Origin: CAWEQW01 sp963811365
Lineage (GTDB): Bacteria; Actinomycetota; Actinomycetes; Propionibacteriales; Nocardioidaceae
Reading direction: 5' to 3'
Assembly (NCBI GenBank): GCA_963811365.1
Contig: CAWEQW010000002.1
Span: 186,001 to 250,000, forward strand
DNA: 64,000 nucleotides
Shown here: piece after piece, positions 61,181 through 64,000 of the stretch
Numbering within the stretch: the stretch's first letter is position 1
How the letters are laid out: each line of letters begins with the position of its first letter
Program-made: the position numbers and the translations under genes
The notes under the pieces: generated by a model
The model's database searches: none
What the model saw: the letters and a program-made list of their open reading frames with translations, nothing else
What the model was told of the DNA's origin: nothing

Positions 61181-62403
61181 GACTCGCCCTCGTCTCCGAG
61201 CACGCCAACCCGCTCGCCACCCTCGGTGGCGCCGACGCCGGAGGACAGAACGTGCACGTCGCAGCGCTGGCCGCCGGCCTGGCCCGCCGCGGCCACCAGG
61301 TCACCGTGTACACGCGCCGGGACAGTCCCGACGCGCCCACCCGGCGGGCCGGCCCGGGCGGCTACCGGGTCGAGCTGGTCCCGGCCGGGCCGCCCACCGA
61401 CGTCCCCAAGGACCAGCTGCTTGCGTGCATGGACGCCTTCGCCGACCACCTGCGCGGCCGGATCGCCGCGGCCGGCGTCGAGCTGGTCCACGCGCACTTC
61501 TGGATGAGCGGACTGGCTGCGCTCCGGGCGACCGCCGGCACCGACGTCCCGGTGGTGCAGACCTTCCACGCCCTCGGCTCGGTGAAGCGGCGGCTGCAGG
61601 GCGCGGAGGACACCAGCCCGCGCGAGCGGGTCCGCCTCGAGCGCCGGCTCTGCCGCGAGGTCGACCACGTCGTGGCGACCTGCCGCGACGAGGTCTCCGA
61701 GCTGCGTCGGCTCGGGCTCGACCCGGCGCGCGCCGGCGTGGTGCCCTGCGGCGTCGACACGGGCATCTTCCGGCCGTGCCCGCGCCGCGACCACGGAGGC
61801 CGTCGGCGGCTGCTGTCGGTCGGGCGGCTGGTTCCCCGCAAGGGGGTGAGCACCGTCGTGGAGGCGCTCGCGCAGCTCCCCGGAGTCGAGCTGGTCGTGG
61901 CGGGGGGCCCGTCCCGCGACGCGCTCGACGCCGACCCGGAGGTCCGGCGGCTGCGCCGGACCGCGGCCCGGCTCGGGGTCGCCGACCGGGTGTCGTTCGT
62001 CGGGGGGGTCGCGCGACCGGACGTGCCCGGGCTGATGGCGTCCGCCGACGTGGTGGTCACCGTGCCGTGGTACGAGCCGTTCGGCATCGTCCCGCTGGAG
62101 GCGATGGCGTGCGGACGTCCCGTGGTCGGCTCCGCCGTGGGTGGGCTGCTCGACACGGTCGTGCCGGGTGAGACGGGCGAGCTCGTGCCGCCGCGCCGGG
62201 CCGACCTGCTCGCCCAGACGCTCGGCGCGCTGCTCGCGGACCCGGACCGGTGCGCGGCGTACGGCGCTGCCGGCCGGCGACGGGCCGTCGATCGGTACCA
62301 GTGGCAGCACGTCGTGGCGCGAACCGAGGACGTGTACGCCGGCGTGCTCGAGCGGGCGCGCAGCGGCGCGCTCCGGACGACGGACCTGGAGGTGACCCGA
62401 TGA
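61177..62403 (+). CDS. GT4-family glycosyltransferase
   Basis: 408 residues. RLALVSEHANPLATLGGADAGGQNVHVAALA has the GG-x-x-x-G donor/acceptor loop of sucrose-synthase-type GT4 enzymes. VELVHAHFWMSGLAAL and VVQTFHALGSVKRR are the acceptor side. SVGRLVPRKGVSTVVEALAQL and VTVPWYEPFGIVPLEAMACGRPVVGSAVGGLLDTVV give the nucleotide-sugar-binding Glu-x7-Glu. It overlaps the GT9 gene by four bases (ATGA) and has AGGAGG at the right spacing. It is the second transferase in the plus operon, so a second sugar is probably added to the heptose-containing glycan. Confidence 0.93.
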   Translation: MRLALVSEHANPLATLGGADAGGQNVHVAALAAGLARRGHQVTVYTRRDSPDAPTRRAGPGGYRVELVPAGPPTDVPKDQLLACMDAFADHLRGRIAAAGVELVHAHFWMSGLAALRATAGTDVPVVQTFHALGSVKRRLQGAEDTSPRERVRLERRLCREVDHVVATCRDEVSELRRLGLDPARAGVVPCGVDTGIFRPCPRRDHGGRRRLLSVGRLVPRKGVSTVVEALAQLPGVELVVAGGPSRDALDADPEVRRLRRTAARLGVADRVSFVGGVARPDVPGLMASADVVVTVPWYEPFGIVPLEAMACGRPVVGSAVGGLLDTVVPGETGELVPPRRADLLAQTLGALLADPDRCAAYGAAGRRRAVDRYQWQHVVARTEDVYAGVLERARSGALRTTDLEVTR

Positions 62404-63026
62404 CGCATCCCCTGCCCCGGACCCCGTGCGACCACCGCCACCTCGACGAGCTCGTGCGCGCGCTGAGCCGGTTCTCCGGCTGCGTCGACGTGGCCGACCA
62501 TTGGGGCGAGCGGCTCGCGACCGTGCTGGCGGACGGTGGGCGGCTGCTCGCGGCCGGCAACGGGGGAAGCGCAGCGCAGGCCCAGCACCTGACCGCCGAG
62601 CTCGTCGGCCGCTACCGCGCGGACCGGCGGCCACTCTCGGCGATCTGCCTGTCCGCGGAGACCTCGAGCCTGACCGCGATCTGCAACGACTACCCGCCTG
62701 ACGAGCTGTTCGCACGCCAGGTCGAGGCGCACGGCCGCAGGGGCGACGTGCTCGCGCTGCTCTCCACGAGCGGCCGCAGCCCCAACCTGCTGGAGGCCGC
62801 CCGACGCGGTCACGCCGCCGGGCTGCGCGTGTGGGCGCTCACCGGGCCGCTGCCGAACCCGCTGGCCCGGCTCGCCGACGAGGCCCTGGTGGCCGACGCG
62901 CCGTTCACCGCCACGGTCCAGGAGCTGCATCTCGTCGCCGTGCACATCCTGTGCGCCTCCGTCGACCGGGCGCTCGGACTGCTCACCACGGCGCGCGCGC
63001 TGCCGGTGCAGAGCAGGCCGGCATGA
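62400..63026 (+). CDS. SIS-domain isomerase, GmhA-like (sedoheptulose-7-phosphate isomerase)
   Basis: 208 residues. LLAAGNGGSAAQAQHLTAELVGRY is the sugar-phosphate-binding loop with Gln-x-x-x-Glu-like metal positions, LALLSTSGRSPNLLEAAR the second SIS loop, and VQELHLVAVHILCASVD the C-terminal His-containing helix that supplies zinc ligands in GmhA. It converts sedoheptulose-7-phosphate into D-glycero-D-manno-heptose-7-phosphate, the first step to ADP-heptose. The DnaA-associated DiaA has the same fold, but the operon context (GmhB, GT9, HldE) favours GmhA. It overlaps both neighbours (ATGA). Confidence 0.88.
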   Translation: MTHPLPRTPCDHRHLDELVRALSRFSGCVDVADHWGERLATVLADGGRLLAAGNGGSAAQAQHLTAELVGRYRADRRPLSAICLSAETSSLTAICNDYPPDELFARQVEAHGRRGDVLALLSTSGRSPNLLEAARRGHAAGLRVWALTGPLPNPLARLADEALVADAPFTATVQELHLVAVHILCASVDRALGLLTTARALPVQSRPA

Positions 63027-64000
63027 CCGGCCCGCTCGTCGTCGTCGGCGACGCCCTGCTCGACGTCGACCTGGACGGGACCGCCGGCCGGCTGGCTCCG
63101 GACGCCCCGGTGCCGGTGCTGGGCGACGTGCGCCAGCGGGTCCGGGCGGGCGGGGCCGGGCTCGCCGCCGAGCTGGCCGCCCGCGACGGCGCCGAGGTGG
63201 TGCTGGTGACCGCCCTGGCCGACGACGAGGCCGCCGAGCAGGTCGCGGCCGCGCTGGCGTCCCGGGTCCGGGTGCTGCGGGTGCCGTACGACGGCAGCAC
63301 CCCGGTCAAGCAGCGGATCCGCGCCTCGGGGCAGTCGCTGCTCCGGCTCGACGCCGCAGAGCGACCGGGACGGGTGGGGGAGCCGCCCGCGGCGGTACGC
63401 GGCGGTGCTCGCGCATGCGGGAGCCGTGCTGGTCTCCGACTACGGGCGCGGCCTCGCGGCGCACCCGGTGCTGCGGTCCTGGATGGCGGCCGCACGCTCA
63501 CCGCTGGTGTGGGACCCGCACCCGCGCGGTCCGGAGCCCGTGCCCGGCGCCCAGCTCGTCTCGCCGAACGAGTCGGAGGTCGCCGGGATGGCCCGCGCGG
63601 CCGGTTCGGAGCAGCCCACCTCTCCGGCCGACCTGGAGCAGCACGCCGCGCGGCTGCTGCGCCGCTGGCGGGCGCAGGCGGTGGCGGTGACCCTGGGCGA
63701 ACGAGGCGTGCTGCTCTCGCACGGCGACGGTGCGCCGATGATGGTGCCGTCGCCCGCCGTGCCGTGCCTCGACCCGTGCGGTGCCGGGGACCGGTTCGCG
63801 GCGTCCGCGGCCCTGGCACTGGGTGCCGGTGCGGTGACCAGCGAGGCGGTGCAGCAGGCGGTGCTGGATGCGGCCGGCTTCGTGGCCGGCGGCGGTGCGG
63901 CCGCGGTCGGGCTGCCTGCGGTCGAGTGGTCCCCGCAGGCGCACGGGCCGGCCACCCACGGCGGTCGACCCGGCTCCGGGCGTCCGGTGGTGGTCGCGAC
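63023..64000 (+). pseudogene. HldE/RfaE-like heptose-7-phosphate kinase, one apparent frameshift, cut by window end
   Basis: The first 120 residues (PLVVVGDALLDVDLDGTAGRLAPDAPVPVLGDV, GGAGLAAELAARDGAEV, VLRVPYDGSTPVKQRI) are a PfkB-type heptose-kinase start. After about 63380 the match continues in the next frame: VLAHAGAVLVSDYGRGLAAHPVL, GAQLVSPNESEVAGMARA and the catalytic VPCLDPCGAGDRFAASAALALGAG. The last visible residues (GSGRPVVVAT) look like the start of the nucleotidyltransferase half of bifunctional HldE. It would phosphorylate heptose-7-phosphate at O1, and the second half would add AMP. The reading frame needs a single-base correction. Confidence 0.85.

Overview
The window is very GC-rich, uses many GTG starts and has long spurious open frames on the opposite strand. 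With KatG, KdpDE, a zinc anti-sigma factor, CYTH/CHAD proteins and a 6C-type RNA, this points to an actinomycete. Nocardioidaceae or a related family is my best guess, but it is inference. I saw no tRNA, rRNA, CRISPR array, transposase or phage gene.

Layout. 1-9.5 kb: the 3' part of katG, a secreted phosphatase-like protein, a small kinase, an RTX-repeat secreted protein, an aldo/keto reductase, RNase HI, an HtrA-like protease and a Gfo/Idh oxidoreductase. 9.6-14.4 kb: a glycolipid-type cluster with a DPM1-like GT2, a broken flippase-like membrane protein, an SQD1-like nucleotide-sugar enzyme with a frameshift, and a GT-C-like membrane protein. 14.4-22.4 kb: a hypothetical protein, an SGNH hydrolase, two small membrane proteins, a GH13 enzyme, an alpha/beta hydrolase and an F420/NADP-type reductase. 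22.4-26.4 kb: an ECF sigma/anti-sigma operon ending in two beta-propeller lipoproteins. 26.4-34.1 kb: a DppA-like M55 protein, a flavin-fold protein, a probable 6C RNA, a PAS-GAF-SpoIIE phosphatase, and KdpD/KdpE without kdpFABC nearby. 34.1-41.1 kb: two CYTH-CHAD proteins flanking an orphan GvpF/L protein and a DUF294/exonuclease pair. 41.2-46.5 kb: an epimerase, a MarR regulator divergent from a ClC channel, and a frameshifted GH15 glucoamylase-like gene. 46.6-53.5 kb: a tightly coupled catabolic operon (SDR, FAD/Fe-S oxidoreductase, ThDP enzyme, enolase-superfamily enzyme).

53.6-64 kb is the most notable part. Two divergent operons surround a promoter region carrying a perfect 16-bp inverted repeat. 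The minus operon encodes a UDP-sugar dehydrogenase, a GT4 and a GT2. The plus operon encodes a carbamoyltransferase, a GT2 fused to a GmhB-like phosphatase, a GT9 heptosyltransferase-like enzyme, a GT4, a GmhA-like isomerase and an HldE-like kinase that runs off the window. Together these resemble ADP-heptose synthesis, transfer and carbamoylation, which is unexpected in an organism that should lack LPS.

Two features recur. Several genes have a -10-like hexamer ending exactly seven bases before the start codon, which suggests leaderless transcripts. Four genes carry frameshifts although the protein sequence on both sides looks intact. These may be assembly errors or recent mutations, and the sequence alone cannot decide.
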